A DNA stretch of 64,000 bases from Janibacter sp. A1S7 (GCF_037198315.1 NZ_CP144913.1:3286001-3350000); one strand, 5' to 3'; positions 17,295 to 26,638 are shown, numbered from the stretch's first letter. Notes: a model not told the origin generated them from the sequence alone. A program made the numbers and translations.

Positions 17295-17744
17295 TTACCG
17301 CAGTGCGGAGGTGTCGATGCGGGTGTCGTGGATCTCGGGCCGGGAGCGCACGACGAGGACGACGACGACGGCCCAGACCACCGCGTCCACCACCCAGGCG
17401 ATGATGCCCTCCCACCCGAAGGCGGTGGCGATCAGCGCCTTCCCGGTCCAGGCGGCAGGCAGGAGGACGTACGCGAACATCCCGGCGACGAGCCAGAGGA
17501 TCCGCGGTCCGCCGCTCGACCAGCGGTACCCGCCGGTGAGTACCAGGGCCACCGCTCCGAGGACGAGGACGGTTCGCACCACGGCACCGACGGGGACGCT
17601 CAGCGCCATGATGCCGATGATCGACCCGACGACGCCGAAGATGGTGGCGGCGACCACCAAGGCCAGGCAGGTCAGGACGGCGCCGACCGTGCGGCCAGTC
17701 GTCCAGGTGCGCGTCGTCGGCGTCGGGTGGAGATCGTGGACCAC
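17295..17744 (-). CDS. Multi-pass membrane protein
   Basis: 149 residues with four to five hydrophobic helices. The start is a GTG three bases after the stop of the upstream lipoprotein gene. No family recognised. Tight spacing places it in the same unit as the prepilin peptidase. Confidence 0.6.
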   Translation of the reverse strand: MVHDLHPTPTTRTWTTGRTVGAVLTCLALVVAATIFGVVGSIIGIMALSVPVGAVVRTVLVLGAVALVLTGGYRWSSGGPRILWLVAGMFAYVLLPAAWTGKALIATAFGWEGIIAWVVDAVVWAVVVVLVVRSRPEIHDTRIDTSALR

Positions 17745-17747
17745 GCG

Positions 17748-18374
17748 TCACGCTCCCTTGAACGTCGCGAGGATCGTGGGTAGTTCGCTGTCGTCGAAGG
17801 TGTCGGCGTCTCCGAGGGCCACGACGTTGAGGATGAGGTCCGGGCTGATCTGGGCCATCAGCTGCCAGGTCTCACGTCGTTTGCCGTCGGCACCGCCGAC
17901 CGGGTTGGTCCACTGGACGAGGACGGCCTTCTCTGCGCCCGGCCAGGTGACTTCGGAGCGCTCGACCCCGGCCTCGTTGTCGACCGACTGCATCTCCTCC
18001 AGCACGAACGACTGCTGGATCACGTCCTGCTTCGGCTTCTCGTCCCGGAGGATCGCCACCCGCTCCAAGGAGTTGTCGTCGTCCTTCGTGCGCGGGGCGT
18101 CGAAGACGTAGGCCTTCGTCCCGTTGTCCGCCGTGACGATCTCCTCCTCGAAGACGCCGGGAACCCCGATGGTGAAGTCGGGTCCCTCGACAGTGCGCCA
18201 CTGCGAGGAGATCGCAGCCGGCGTGACCGGCGGCGTCGGGGTCCCGGTGGGCTGCATCTGCGATTGCGAGGGTTTCACGTTCTCCTCCTCCGGCTCGTCG
18301 GAGGACGAGCACGCAGCCACGGTCACCAGGAAGGCCGTGGTCACGGCCACGATGCAGGAACGGCGGCCGGACAT
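17748..18374 (-). CDS. Exported lipoprotein
   Basis: 208 residues with a signal peptide and lipobox VAAC. A Ser/Pro/Thr-rich linker precedes a single domain that includes EGPDFTIGVPGVFEEE, a pattern seen in PsbP-like or DUF1795-like lipoproteins. The ATG at 18374 is preceded by AGGAGG and overlaps the stop of the upstream pilin-like gene (TGATG). It parallels the lipoprotein at 11,768, which also follows directly on a pilin-like gene. Confidence 0.72.
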   Translation of the reverse strand: MSGRRSCIVAVTTAFLVTVAACSSSDEPEEENVKPSQSQMQPTGTPTPPVTPAAISSQWRTVEGPDFTIGVPGVFEEEIVTADNGTKAYVFDAPRTKDDDNSLERVAILRDEKPKQDVIQQSFVLEEMQSVDNEAGVERSEVTWPGAEKAVLVQWTNPVGGADGKRRETWQLMAQISPDLILNVVALGDADTFDDSELPTILATFKGA

Positions 18375-19783
18375 CAGTCTCCTCCTGCGGCGCTGGCGCC
18401 GCTGCAACTCGTCCAGTCGGACATCCGTGATCCGTCCCAGTATTGCGCATCGGTCAGGTCAATGGTCTCGGTCGACACGTCCACAGAACCCGCCAGCGCG
18501 ATGGGTCCGGCCTTGCCACCGCCGTTGCCGGCCAAGGGGGTCGAACCGTCGAGATCGTATCCCTGCTGGGTCAGGCTGCCGGTCTGACGGACCCGGTTGA
18601 AGTAGTTCAGGTCGGCGGGGACCGTGACCGGCATGGCCACGGCCGCGGTCACGCCACCGACGGACTTCACTCCTTGGCTGGCGAGAAAGGACCAGCCGGC
18701 CACCTGGTTGTCCCGGGAGTCCATGGGAAGCGACGTCTGGAAGACCGTGGACCGTCCAGCGGACGTGTCGATGTACCCACTCTCGGCCTCACCCGTGAAG
18801 ACCGCAGCCGCCAGACCGCTCCCCTCACCGGAAGCGGTCACCGTGGCATCGACCGAGCTCACCTCACCGTCGGGGTCCACGGTGACGGCCGTGACCACCT
18901 CCATCGAGCCGCTCATCCCGGCGCCCATGAAGTCAATGCCCTCGGTGTCCACGCCCAGAGTCTGCAGCCCGGCCTCCCCGCTGACCTCGGACGCCAGGTA
19001 GAAGGTCTTCGAGCCATCCTTCGACTCCCGGAACCCGAGGGCCTGGGCGGCAGTCACTCCGGCGTTCGCCTTGCCGATGCTGGCCGCCTGGGCCGACGCG
19101 TTGACCGAGAACCCGCCTTCGTGGAACGTCTCGTCCGGTTCCGGCAAGGGCTGGGTCAGGCCGGTCCCGTCCGTCACCTTGTCGGTCAGCCAGCGCACGG
19201 GGCCGGACTCGGCCACCAACTCGTCCTTGGCTGCGTCAGCGATGTGGGCATTCACCAGATCGCGCAACTCGGCCTCGTCCTCGGCGTCGTAGACCTCGCC
19301 CTCCGTGACGGACAGACCGGCTCCCACGTCGGCCGACGCCTGGTTGCCGACGGTTCGATCGGCGACCGTGAGCGACATGCCACCGCCCACGCCAACCTCG
19401 ACGCCGGCGCCCTTGCCCTTGCCGACGGTCATCCGATAGGTCCCGTCGCTGAGGTGCTCGATCTGGAACTGTCGTCCGTTCTCCAGGGTGACCACGGAGA
19501 CGGAGACCTGCCCCTGGACGTTGCCTGAGGTTCCGGTGACGGTGCAGGCCTGGGTCGGCTCGGGGCGCTTCGCGGTGTCGTCGCCACCGGATGATCCACA
19601 CGCGCCCTGCCCGAGGTTGAGGATGCTGCACACGGCCTCACGGGTGCGCTCCGCAACCGGGGTGCGCTGGGTCAGGACGACGACGAGGGCACCAACCAGC
19701 ATCGCGGCGACGACGATGAGACCCACCTGCTCCAGGCTGGCGGCACCCCCCTCGCGGCGACACCGCGTCGACCCCCTGGACAT
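18374..19783 (-). CDS. Large surface protein with Flp-type prepilin N-terminus
   Basis: 469 residues. Signal CRREGG13 | AASLEQ with Glu at mature +5, then a hydrophobic helix (VGLIVVAAMLVGALVVVL) like that of Flp. About 420 exported residues follow, rich in Gly, Ala, Ser, Thr and Val, with an early cysteine pair (VCSILNLGQGAC). It has the same plan as the 12,352-13,827 protein, and the pair may be homologous throughout. The ATG has the site AGGGGG used also by the Tad operon. First gene of the leftward unit. Confidence 0.78.
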   Translation of the reverse strand: MSRGSTRCRREGGAASLEQVGLIVVAAMLVGALVVVLTQRTPVAERTREAVCSILNLGQGACGSSGGDDTAKRPEPTQACTVTGTSGNVQGQVSVSVVTLENGRQFQIEHLSDGTYRMTVGKGKGAGVEVGVGGGMSLTVADRTVGNQASADVGAGLSVTEGEVYDAEDEAELRDLVNAHIADAAKDELVAESGPVRWLTDKVTDGTGLTQPLPEPDETFHEGGFSVNASAQAASIGKANAGVTAAQALGFRESKDGSKTFYLASEVSGEAGLQTLGVDTEGIDFMGAGMSGSMEVVTAVTVDPDGEVSSVDATVTASGEGSGLAAAVFTGEAESGYIDTSAGRSTVFQTSLPMDSRDNQVAGWSFLASQGVKSVGGVTAAVAMPVTVPADLNYFNRVRQTGSLTQQGYDLDGSTPLAGNGGGKAGPIALAGSVDVSTETIDLTDAQYWDGSRMSDWTSCSGASAAGGD

Positions 19784-19838
19784 CCAACCCCCTGCTGATG
19801 GCAACCGTCGGGTTCTCCGACAGATTTCTCCGCCCAAT

Positions 19839-19855
19839 GTAACCAGATGGGTTAC
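19839..19855. promoter_or_regulatory. Small palindrome in divergent promoter region
   Basis: GTAACC and GGTTAC flank five bases, between the divergent large pilin-like gene and the biotinyl carrier gene. It is a possible operator for either gene; support is position only. Confidence 0.25.
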
Positions 19856-19932
19856 CCGACGTCTTGGGCCCGCAGGCCCGGGTCAGGGCCCAGAGACGCG
19901 GCCTGCACCGTCGACGCCGTAACCTGTGTGCC

Positions 19933-20151
19933 ATGGGTCACAGGATCGAGTCGGAGCTGGTCGCCAACGTCATCACCGTCCACGTCACGGAGGGGCAGAC
20001 GGTCGCCGCCGGTGACGAGCTGGTCCTCCTGGAGTCGATGAAGATGGAGATCCCGGTCCTCACCGAGGGTCCCGGCCGGATCGCCGAGGTGAAGGTCACC
20101 GCCGGCGACGTCGTCCAGGAGGGCGAGGTCCTCGTGGTCATCGACGACTGA
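19933..20151 (+). CDS. Biotin/lipoyl-attachment carrier protein (BCCP-like)
   Basis: 72 residues, essentially one biotinyl domain with the attachment motif LESMKMEIPV. Biotin would be attached to the Lys of MKM. Free-standing carriers of this length are found in actinobacteria, often near redox or stress genes, and are thought to serve acyl-CoA carboxylases. The ATG at 19933 was chosen because the domain begins at once; the longer upstream reading is Arg-rich and unsupported. No carboxylase subunit lies nearby. Confidence 0.88.
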   Translation: MGHRIESELVANVITVHVTEGQTVAAGDELVLLESMKMEIPVLTEGPGRIAEVKVTAGDVVQEGEVLVVIDD

Positions 20152-20152
20152 G

Positions 20153-21166
20153 TCAGCCGACCTCGAGGACCACCGCGACCTGACCGGCGAGACGGATCGT
20201 GGTCCCGGGCCCGATCGGCTGCGGCTCGCCCGGCGACATCCGACGTGACGGCCCCTCGGGAGTGGCCAGCGTCGTGCCGTTCGTCGAGCCGAGGTCGCGG
20301 GCGATGACCTGCGTCCCCTCCGGGTACACCTCGACGTGGCTGCGCGAGATCTCGTTGTCCGGGCTGGCCACCCGCACCAGGTGCGGCTCCCCCACGTAGC
20401 CGATCCCGGCGCTTGCCCGGGGCGCCCGACCCAGCAGCACGCCTCGGTCGAGCTCGACGACCTCCCCCGTCGGCAGGACGAGTCGGGCCGATGGCCGGGG
20501 CCGGTCCGGCTCGCCCTCCCGCGGCACGTCGCCCGCGACCGGCAACACACCCGTCGACGGACCCACCCCGGCGGTGGGGGCCGGAGCGCGGACGTCATCG
20601 GCTACGGCCTCCTCCGACGACTCGCGCACCGCGGCGGCGGTGGACCCCCTCGGGGGCACCCGGGCACTCACGAGATGACCGTCGACGAACTGCGGGTGGC
20701 GCGCTGCGGGCGACCCGGGCACACCCTCGGGCGCCGTCTGCGGGGAGACGGCGGCGGGGGCCTTCGGCTCGGGGGTCCGGGCGGGCCCGGCCGGGACGGG
20801 TTCGGGCTCGCCGGTGCAGAGCACGGCCGTCGCGGTGTCCTCGTCGATGTCCTCGTCGATCCACGGCGCGCGGGCGGGTGCGACGAGCTCGCGGGTGGTC
20901 TCGTCGGCACCGGTGAGCAGGACCCGGGCCGTACCGCGGACGAGCACACGCAGACCGGTCTCGTCGACGATCGCGAAGTCCGGCGTCTGCCGCACGCCGT
21001 CGGCCGTCAGCACGTCGGTCAGCACATCGGCGGGACTGTCGCCACCGGCGGCCGCGAGGGCCGCGGCGAGGCGCTCACCGAGGGACTCGTCCCCCTTCGC
21101 CAGGACGTGGACGCCCGCTCGGGTGAACTCGACCCAGCCGTCGCGGCCCTCGGCCCTGAACTCCAT
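20153..21166 (-). CDS. FHA-domain protein
   Basis: About 337 residues. A conserved N-terminal region of roughly 120 residues is followed by a Pro/Ala-rich linker and a C-terminal FHA domain (about 240-337) with the phosphothreonine-binding residues LLGRA, ISRSH and STNGT. It should bind threonine-phosphorylated partners. It is encoded with a PP2C phosphatase, so it belongs to a Ser/Thr phosphorylation module, but no active kinase gene is in the window. The ATG at 21166 is preceded by GGAG. It converges on the biotinyl carrier gene with one base between the stops. Confidence 0.88.
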   Translation of the reverse strand: MEFRAEGRDGWVEFTRAGVHVLAKGDESLGERLAAALAAAGGDSPADVLTDVLTADGVRQTPDFAIVDETGLRVLVRGTARVLLTGADETTRELVAPARAPWIDEDIDEDTATAVLCTGEPEPVPAGPARTPEPKAPAAVSPQTAPEGVPGSPAARHPQFVDGHLVSARVPPRGSTAAAVRESSEEAVADDVRAPAPTAGVGPSTGVLPVAGDVPREGEPDRPRPSARLVLPTGEVVELDRGVLLGRAPRASAGIGYVGEPHLVRVASPDNEISRSHVEVYPEGTQVIARDLGSTNGTTLATPEGPSRRMSPGEPQPIGPGTTIRLAGQVAVVLEVG

Positions 21167-21179
21167 GGTCACTCCCTCG

Positions 21180-21956
21180 TCACCGCTCGCCCACGTGTGC
21201 CTGGTCGATGTCGGCGTCGTCGAGGGCGACCACGACGACGCTCACATTGTCCCTGCCCCCGGCGGCCACAGCAGCCCGGACGAGCTCGTCGGCTGCGTCC
21301 CGGGGGTCGGGGTGTGCCTGCAGGATCTCACGCAGCTGCTCGTCGGTGAGCTCGTTGGTCAGCCCGTCGCTGCACGCGAGGAAACGCTCACCCGGGGTCG
21401 GCGGCACCAGCCAGAGGTCCGGCCGGTGTCTCAACGGTGCCCCCAGCGAACGGGTGACGATGTTGCGGGCGGGGTGCACCTCGGCCTGCGCGGGGGTGAT
21501 GACGCCCGAGTCGACGAGTTCCTGGACCTCGGAGTGGTCGACGGTGACCCGAGTGAGCTCGTCACCCACGAACCGGTAGACCCGCGAGTCGCCGACGTTG
21601 ACGACGGCCCACTGGGCGCGGCCGGAGTGGGTGACGAGGACGAGACCGGTCACCGTCGTGCCCATCCCCCGTTGCTCGGGACGGGCCCGGACCGAGTCGA
21701 GGATGCGCTGGTTGGCCAGCAGCACCTGCCCGGTGACGTCGTCGCAGGTCAGGTCGTCGCGCTCGACCAGCTCGCGCATGGTCGCGACGGCGATCCCGCT
21801 GGCCACCTCACCCGCGGCGTGCCCACCCATGCCGTCAGCGACAACGAGGACGGAGCCCTCGGCGAGCACGGCGTCCTCGTTGTGGTCCCGCACTCGCCCG
21901 GTGTCGGTGGCGCCGGCGATCCGCAGCCGTCCGCGGATCTCGCTGACGGAGCTCAC
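21180..21956 (-). CDS. PP2C-family Ser/Thr protein phosphatase
   Basis: 258 residues, the soluble catalytic domain only. Metal-binding motifs are intact: HNEDAV, VADGMGGHAAG, NVGDSRVY, SDGLTNEL and GRDNVSVVVV. It removes phosphate from Ser/Thr residues. Unlike PstP of the mycobacterial pbp/pkn cluster it lacks a membrane anchor. It overlaps the upstream gene by four bases (GTGA) and lies 13 bases before the FHA gene, so the three genes form one unit. Confidence 0.92.
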   Translation of the reverse strand: MSSVSEIRGRLRIAGATDTGRVRDHNEDAVLAEGSVLVVADGMGGHAAGEVASGIAVATMRELVERDDLTCDDVTGQVLLANQRILDSVRARPEQRGMGTTVTGLVLVTHSGRAQWAVVNVGDSRVYRFVGDELTRVTVDHSEVQELVDSGVITPAQAEVHPARNIVTRSLGAPLRHRPDLWLVPPTPGERFLACSDGLTNELTDEQLREILQAHPDPRDAADELVRAAVAAGGRDNVSVVVVALDDADIDQAHVGER

Positions 21957-22429
21957 GAGCCCAACCGCATCGACTCGACGATCCGCTCGAGGGTGGCGTC
22001 GTCTCTCTCCCGACGAGACCCGGCGAAGGAACCGGTCACCTGGACGACGTCGACGACCTCCTCGCGCTGCCGGGTGGAGAACCAGTGCGTCTGCACCACG
22101 GCACCGATCTGCCCGTCGACGAAGGAGACCTCGGCCCCGACGAGGTCCTCCCCAGCCACCTCGCGACGGCGGGCGCCACCGACCCGGCCCCGGTCCCGCT
22201 GGTGGGCGTACCCCTCGAGCTCGCTGCTGATCTCGTCCGTGCCGAACGGCGCCGGCCGCTGGTAGTGCCGCACGACGAGGTTGGCCAGGAAGTGGTCGGC
22301 TGCCGGCGCGCCGTCACGGATGGCGATGAGGGTGTCCGGGGCCCACACCTGGATCCAGCCCTCGGGCATCTCGAGATGGATCCGAGGCGGCCCGGGCACG
22401 ACGGGGCTCGGGTAGGTCACGGTGGGCAC
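21953..22429 (-). CDS. Hypothetical protein of the FHA/phosphatase unit
   Basis: 158 residues without a signal peptide or membrane helix. The start PRIHLEMPEGWIQV and the overall strand pattern recall LpqN/PsbP-like domains. Small proteins of this sort accompany PP2C and FHA genes in other bacterial secretion-linked clusters, but that link is an inference. The GTG start has an AGGAGAG site. It is first in a three-gene unit. Confidence 0.65.
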   Translation of the reverse strand: MPTVTYPSPVVPGPPRIHLEMPEGWIQVWAPDTLIAIRDGAPAADHFLANLVVRHYQRPAPFGTDEISSELEGYAHQRDRGRVGGARRREVAGEDLVGAEVSFVDGQIGAVVQTHWFSTRQREEVVDVVQVTGSFAGSRRERDDATLERIVESMRLGS

Positions 22430-22514
22430 AGCTGCTCTCCTGATCGGACGACGGGGGTGACCGGGGCGGGGCCCCCGCCCCAGCCTGCCACTTGGCGGCG
22501 CCGAGGTGGAGGGC

Positions 22515-23993
22515 TCAGCCGCGTTCGGCCCACCACGCGCGCAGCCGATCGGTGGCGGCCTCGGTGCCGATCGGACCCTCGTCGAGGCGGACCTGCAGGA
22601 GGTAACGGTAGGCCTGCCCGATCTGCGGCCCGGGAGGGATCCCGAGGACCTCACCGATCTGGTTGCCGTCGAGCTCGGGTCGCACCGCTTCGAGCTCCTC
22701 CTGCTCGAGCAGTCGCTCGATCCGCTCCTCGAGGTCGTCGTAGGCCCGGGCCAGACGGTTGGCCTTGCGCTGGTTGCGCGTGGTGCAGTCCGCCCGGGTC
22801 AGGCGGTGCAGCCGCTGGAGAAGGGGCCCGGCATCGGTGACGTAGCGCCGCACGGCCGAGTCGGTCCACTGGCCGTCGCGGTAGCCGTGGAAGCGCAGGT
22901 GCAGCTCGACGAGACGGGCGACCTGCTTGGTGGTCTCCTTGTCGAAACGCAGGGCCTTCAGGCGCTTGGCGGTCATCTTCGCCCCGACGACGTCGTGGTG
23001 GTGGAAGGAGACGCCGCCACCGTCCTCGAAGCGTCGGGTACGCGGCTTGCCGATGTCGTGCAGCAGTGCCGCCAGTCGCAGGACGAGGTCCGGCCCGGGC
23101 ACGGAAGTCTCCTGCGGGTCACGCTGCGCGTCACCGTCGGTCCGTGCCGCGTCCTCCAAGTCGATCGCCTGCTGCAGCACCGTCAGCGAGTGCTCGTAGA
23201 CGTCCTTGTGCCGGTGGTGCTCGTCGACCTCCAGACGCAGGGCGGGCAGCTCGGGGAGCACGTGGTCGGCCAGGCCGGTCCCGACGAGCACGCGCAGCCC
23301 GGCGACGGGGTCCTCACCGAGCACGAGCTTGACCAGCTCGTCACGGATCCGCTCGGCGGAGACGATGTCCAGGGTCGCCGCGGACTCGGTCATGGCGGCC
23401 GTGACGTCCGGGGCCGGGACGAGCCCGAGCTGGGCGACGAAACGAGCCGCCCGCATCATCCGCAGCGGGTCGTCGGTGAAGGAGACATCCGGCGTGGACG
23501 GCGTGCGCAACCGCTGGGCCGCGAGGTCGAGCAGACCGCCGTGCGGGTCGACGAGCTCGAGGTCGGGCAGCCGCAACGCCATCGCGTTGACCGTGAAGTC
23601 GCGCCGGACGAGGTCGTCCCGGAGGTTGTCGCCGAAGGCGACGACCGGCTTGCGGGTGCGACCGTCGTAGGCGTCGGCCCGGTAGGTGGTGACCTCGACG
23701 ATCGTCTCCCCCCGGCGGGCACCGATCGTGCCGAACTCCCGGCCCATGTCCCAGGTGGCGTCGCCCCAGACGTGCAGGATGCGCTCGGTCTCCTCCGGTG
23801 CCGCGGAGGTGGTGAAGTCAAGGTCTCCGCTGGCGCGTGCGAGGAAGGCGTCCCGGACCGGGCCACCGACGAGGGCCAGCTCGTGACCCCCCTTCGCGAA
23901 GGCCTCGCCGAGCTCGGTCAGCAGTGGGATCACCGGGGCCAGGTGGGCCACCGCGGCACGCAGGACCTCGGGGGGAATGGCTGGGGTGGACAT
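22515..23993 (-). CDS. cca: CCA-adding tRNA nucleotidyltransferase
   Basis: 492 residues. Head domain with GGPVRDAFL and the catalytic GDLDFTT, the RRDFTVNAMAL segment and an arginine-rich stretch (RMMRAARF), then a C-terminal HD domain (LLHDIGKPRTR) typical of long actinobacterial forms. It adds or repairs the CCA end of tRNA using CTP and ATP. The start ATG at 23993 was chosen for the family-typical N-terminus; the frame extends far upstream but only as low-complexity shadow. It is divergent from the Nudix gene, as in many actinobacteria. Confidence 0.93.
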   Translation of the reverse strand: MSTPAIPPEVLRAAVAHLAPVIPLLTELGEAFAKGGHELALVGGPVRDAFLARASGDLDFTTSAAPEETERILHVWGDATWDMGREFGTIGARRGETIVEVTTYRADAYDGRTRKPVVAFGDNLRDDLVRRDFTVNAMALRLPDLELVDPHGGLLDLAAQRLRTPSTPDVSFTDDPLRMMRAARFVAQLGLVPAPDVTAAMTESAATLDIVSAERIRDELVKLVLGEDPVAGLRVLVGTGLADHVLPELPALRLEVDEHHRHKDVYEHSLTVLQQAIDLEDAARTDGDAQRDPQETSVPGPDLVLRLAALLHDIGKPRTRRFEDGGGVSFHHHDVVGAKMTAKRLKALRFDKETTKQVARLVELHLRFHGYRDGQWTDSAVRRYVTDAGPLLQRLHRLTRADCTTRNQRKANRLARAYDDLEERIERLLEQEELEAVRPELDGNQIGEVLGIPPGPQIGQAYRYLLQVRLDEGPIGTEAATDRLRAWWAERG

Positions 23994-24131
23994 GGGTGCC
24001 AAGGCTACGTGGATGCGCGCTCGGGCACCGCAGCCACGTACGTCCCGGCATGACGGCGACGGGGGCAACAGTCCGGTCGAGCCTCTCGCACCGGCCCCTC
24101 CCGGTGCAGGTGCGATGGCTACAGTGACCAC

Positions 24132-24614
24132 ATGAGCCACCCCGCCCCCGCCTCCGGACCGCAGCGGCGCCTGCCCGCGGTCGAGGAGCGCAGTGCGGGT
24201 GGGGTGGTCGTGGACATCCACGAGGGTGACGCCCGGATCGCCGTCATCGCCCGGCGCAACCGGGCCGGACGACTCGAGTGGTGCCTGCCCAAGGGACACA
24301 TCGAGGGTCAGGAGACCCTGGTGGAGACCGCCGCCCGGGAGGTCGCGGAGGAGACCGGTATCGAGGCGCGCGTGCTCGTCGAGCTCGGGACGATCGACTA
24401 CTGGTTCGCCACTCCGGACCGACGGATCCACAAGTTCGTGCACCACTACCTCCTCGAGGCCACCGGTGGGCACCTGACGATCGAGAACGACCCCGACCAG
24501 GAGGCCGTCGACGTCGCGTGGCTCCCGCTGCGCGAGGCACACCGGCACCTCACCTTCCCCAACGAGCGACGCATCGCGAGGGAGGCGTGGCAGCGGCTCG
24601 CCGGCGACGCCTGA
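24132..24614 (+). CDS. Nudix hydrolase
   Basis: 160 residues with the complete Nudix box (GHIEGQ...ETAAREVAEETGI). It would hydrolyse a nucleoside diphosphate derivative; the substrate cannot be told from sequence. Position between cca and the DUF6049/murJ genes matches actinobacterial synteny, where it corresponds to the MutT4-like gene. Its 3' end overlaps the next gene by 28 bases. Confidence 0.92.
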   Translation: MSHPAPASGPQRRLPAVEERSAGGVVVDIHEGDARIAVIARRNRAGRLEWCLPKGHIEGQETLVETAAREVAEETGIEARVLVELGTIDYWFATPDRRIHKFVHHYLLEATGGHLTIENDPDQEAVDVAWLPLREAHRHLTFPNERRIAREAWQRLAGDA

Positions 24615-26638
24615 GACCGACCAGCATCGCGCTGCTCCTGCTCGCGATGTTGGTCCTGCCCTCGGCCGCCGCCACCTCCCTGCCCCCCGGGGAGGACTCC
24701 ACCGGTGGTGAGCTGACCATCGCCTCGATCACCCCCGTCGTCGACGGCGAGGGAACGGCCCGGGTGGAGGGGGAGCTGACGAACACCGGCGAGCAGGCTC
24801 TCGCCGCCCAGGAGGTCTCGCTGGTCGGTCGGACCGCCTCGGCCGACCGCGACGACATCGTGACCTGGGCCGAGGGGACGCAGCCGGTCGCCAAGGATCC
24901 CCGGGCCACGGTCACCCTCGAGGACCTCGATCCCGGGGAGTCCGCGCCCTTCACCCTCGAGGTCACCGCCGACGAGCTGGCGCCCGGGCTGACCGCCGGC
25001 GCGGCGTGGGTGAGCGTGCAGACGTCGCAGACCGCGGTGCACACCTTCATCGGGGTGCACCGGGCCAAGGAGTACGTCCCGATGGGCATGGTCTGGGGGG
25101 TCCCACTCCTGCTCCCGGCCGACGAGCGCCTCTTCGGCGAACCCGGCCCCGACCGCGTCCAGGCGTGGAAGGAGACCGTCGGGCCCGAGTCGCGCCTGTG
25201 GCAGCTGACCGAGGAACCGCCGGCAGAGGACGAGACGTGGATCCTCGACCCGAGCCTGCTGTCCCTGCCACCGGAGCCGACGGAGGACACCGGCCAGAAC
25301 CTCACCCGTGCGCTGAATGCCGAGCGGGAGGTCCGGGCCGAGTGGGCCAGTCGGGTCCGCTCCACCCTGGATCCGGAGCAGACCATCGTGCTGCCCTCAG
25401 GGGATGCCGACGTCGCCGCGGCGGCCCGATGGCAGGACGTCGCCGAGCTCGTCGCCCCGCAGGTCGAGGAGGGCGTGCGGTCCGCCGACCTGCTCGACGA
25501 CTCCCACGGCGACATCCAGTGGCCGGCCGACGGTGTCGTCACCGAGTCGCGCACCACGGCCCTGGGCCGGCTCCAGCCCGGGTCCACGCCGCCGACCGTG
25601 CTGACCGACACCTCCGCCATCGCGCCCGGAGGATTCACCCCCACCGGCGCGACCCGCACCACCCACGGCAGTGGGTTGCTGGTCGCCGACCACTCCCTCT
25701 CCACCCTCGCGGGCGAGCTGACCTCCCCTTCCGACGCGACGCTCGCCCGACAGCGCATCGTCGCCGAGACCTCCGTGCTCCTGGGCGAGCGCCCCGGCAC
25801 GCCCCGGACGCTGCTGGTCGTCCCCGCCCGCGCGAGCTCACCGTCGCCCGAGGCCTACGCCGATCTGCGGGGCGTCGTCGACGAGATCCCGTGGCTCGAC
25901 CGGGGCAGATTCGACGACCTGCTCGACGGGGTCGATCGGGCCCAGCAGACGGCCGTTCCCCGGACCACCCAGCAGATCGCCCGTGCCACCGACGAGAAGC
26001 CGGTCCCGCCCGTGCTCACCCCGACGTCGGCCACGCGCATCGCCGAGGACAGGCGGTCCATGTCGATCTTCGCCTCCGTGCGCTCCGACGGCGAGGTCTG
26101 GAAGGAGGCGGTCGACCCGGCCCTCGACCAGTTGACCTCCGCCCGCTGGCGCAGCGACACCGCAGCCTTCGACGCGTTGCACGACCAGCTGGCCACGGAG
26201 GTCACCCTGAGCCACGACGACCTCGTCGTCTCGTCGGGGGAGGTCAACTTCTTCGCCGACAAGGGGCGATTGCAGATCACCATCATCAACAAGACGGACG
26301 TGAGGCTGACGAACCTCGACGTCCGGGTGGAGTCGCAGAATCCCTCCTTCCGTATCCAGGAACCGTCCAAGCCCGTGACGATCGGACCCGACGGGCGGCA
26401 GAAGGTCACCGTGCAGGCGACCGCCCTGGCCGCCGGCCGCACCCCCGTGCACGTCGTCGTCACCACGCCGAACGGTCACGAGCTGACCGAACAGGCCACC
26501 CTGGAGGTACGGATGCGACCCACGGGCGAGACCGTCTACTGGGCCATCGGCGGCATCGCCGTCGTCCTCCTCGGTGTGGGTACGTGGCGTAGCCTTCGCC
26601 GTCGGACGAGGACCACCGTGAACGAGGACAGTGCATGA
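24587..26638 (+). CDS. DUF6049-type exported membrane protein
   Basis: 683 residues. A Sec-type signal sequence (TSIALLLLAMLVLPSAAA), a large extracellular region including a repeat-like beta domain near residues 545-640 (NKTDVRLTNLDVRVESQNPS, and VTVQATALAAG), and one C-terminal membrane helix with an Arg-rich cytoplasmic tail. This gene type is conserved directly before murJ in actinobacteria and is suspected of a cell-envelope role, but its function is unknown. The GTG at 24587 has a GGGAGG site inside the end of the Nudix gene. It overlaps murJ by four bases. Confidence 0.82.
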   Translation: MAAARRRRLRPTSIALLLLAMLVLPSAAATSLPPGEDSTGGELTIASITPVVDGEGTARVEGELTNTGEQALAAQEVSLVGRTASADRDDIVTWAEGTQPVAKDPRATVTLEDLDPGESAPFTLEVTADELAPGLTAGAAWVSVQTSQTAVHTFIGVHRAKEYVPMGMVWGVPLLLPADERLFGEPGPDRVQAWKETVGPESRLWQLTEEPPAEDETWILDPSLLSLPPEPTEDTGQNLTRALNAEREVRAEWASRVRSTLDPEQTIVLPSGDADVAAAARWQDVAELVAPQVEEGVRSADLLDDSHGDIQWPADGVVTESRTTALGRLQPGSTPPTVLTDTSAIAPGGFTPTGATRTTHGSGLLVADHSLSTLAGELTSPSDATLARQRIVAETSVLLGERPGTPRTLLVVPARASSPSPEAYADLRGVVDEIPWLDRGRFDDLLDGVDRAQQTAVPRTTQQIARATDEKPVPPVLTPTSATRIAEDRRSMSIFASVRSDGEVWKEAVDPALDQLTSARWRSDTAAFDALHDQLATEVTLSHDDLVVSSGEVNFFADKGRLQITIINKTDVRLTNLDVRVESQNPSFRIQEPSKPVTIGPDGRQKVTVQATALAAGRTPVHVVVTTPNGHELTEQATLEVRMRPTGETVYWAIGGIAVVLLGVGTWRSLRRRTRTTVNEDSA

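Noticed and set aside
22506..24053. Plus-strand open frame of 515 codons opposite the CCA enzyme
   Set aside because: Shadow of a certain gene, without similarity to any known family.
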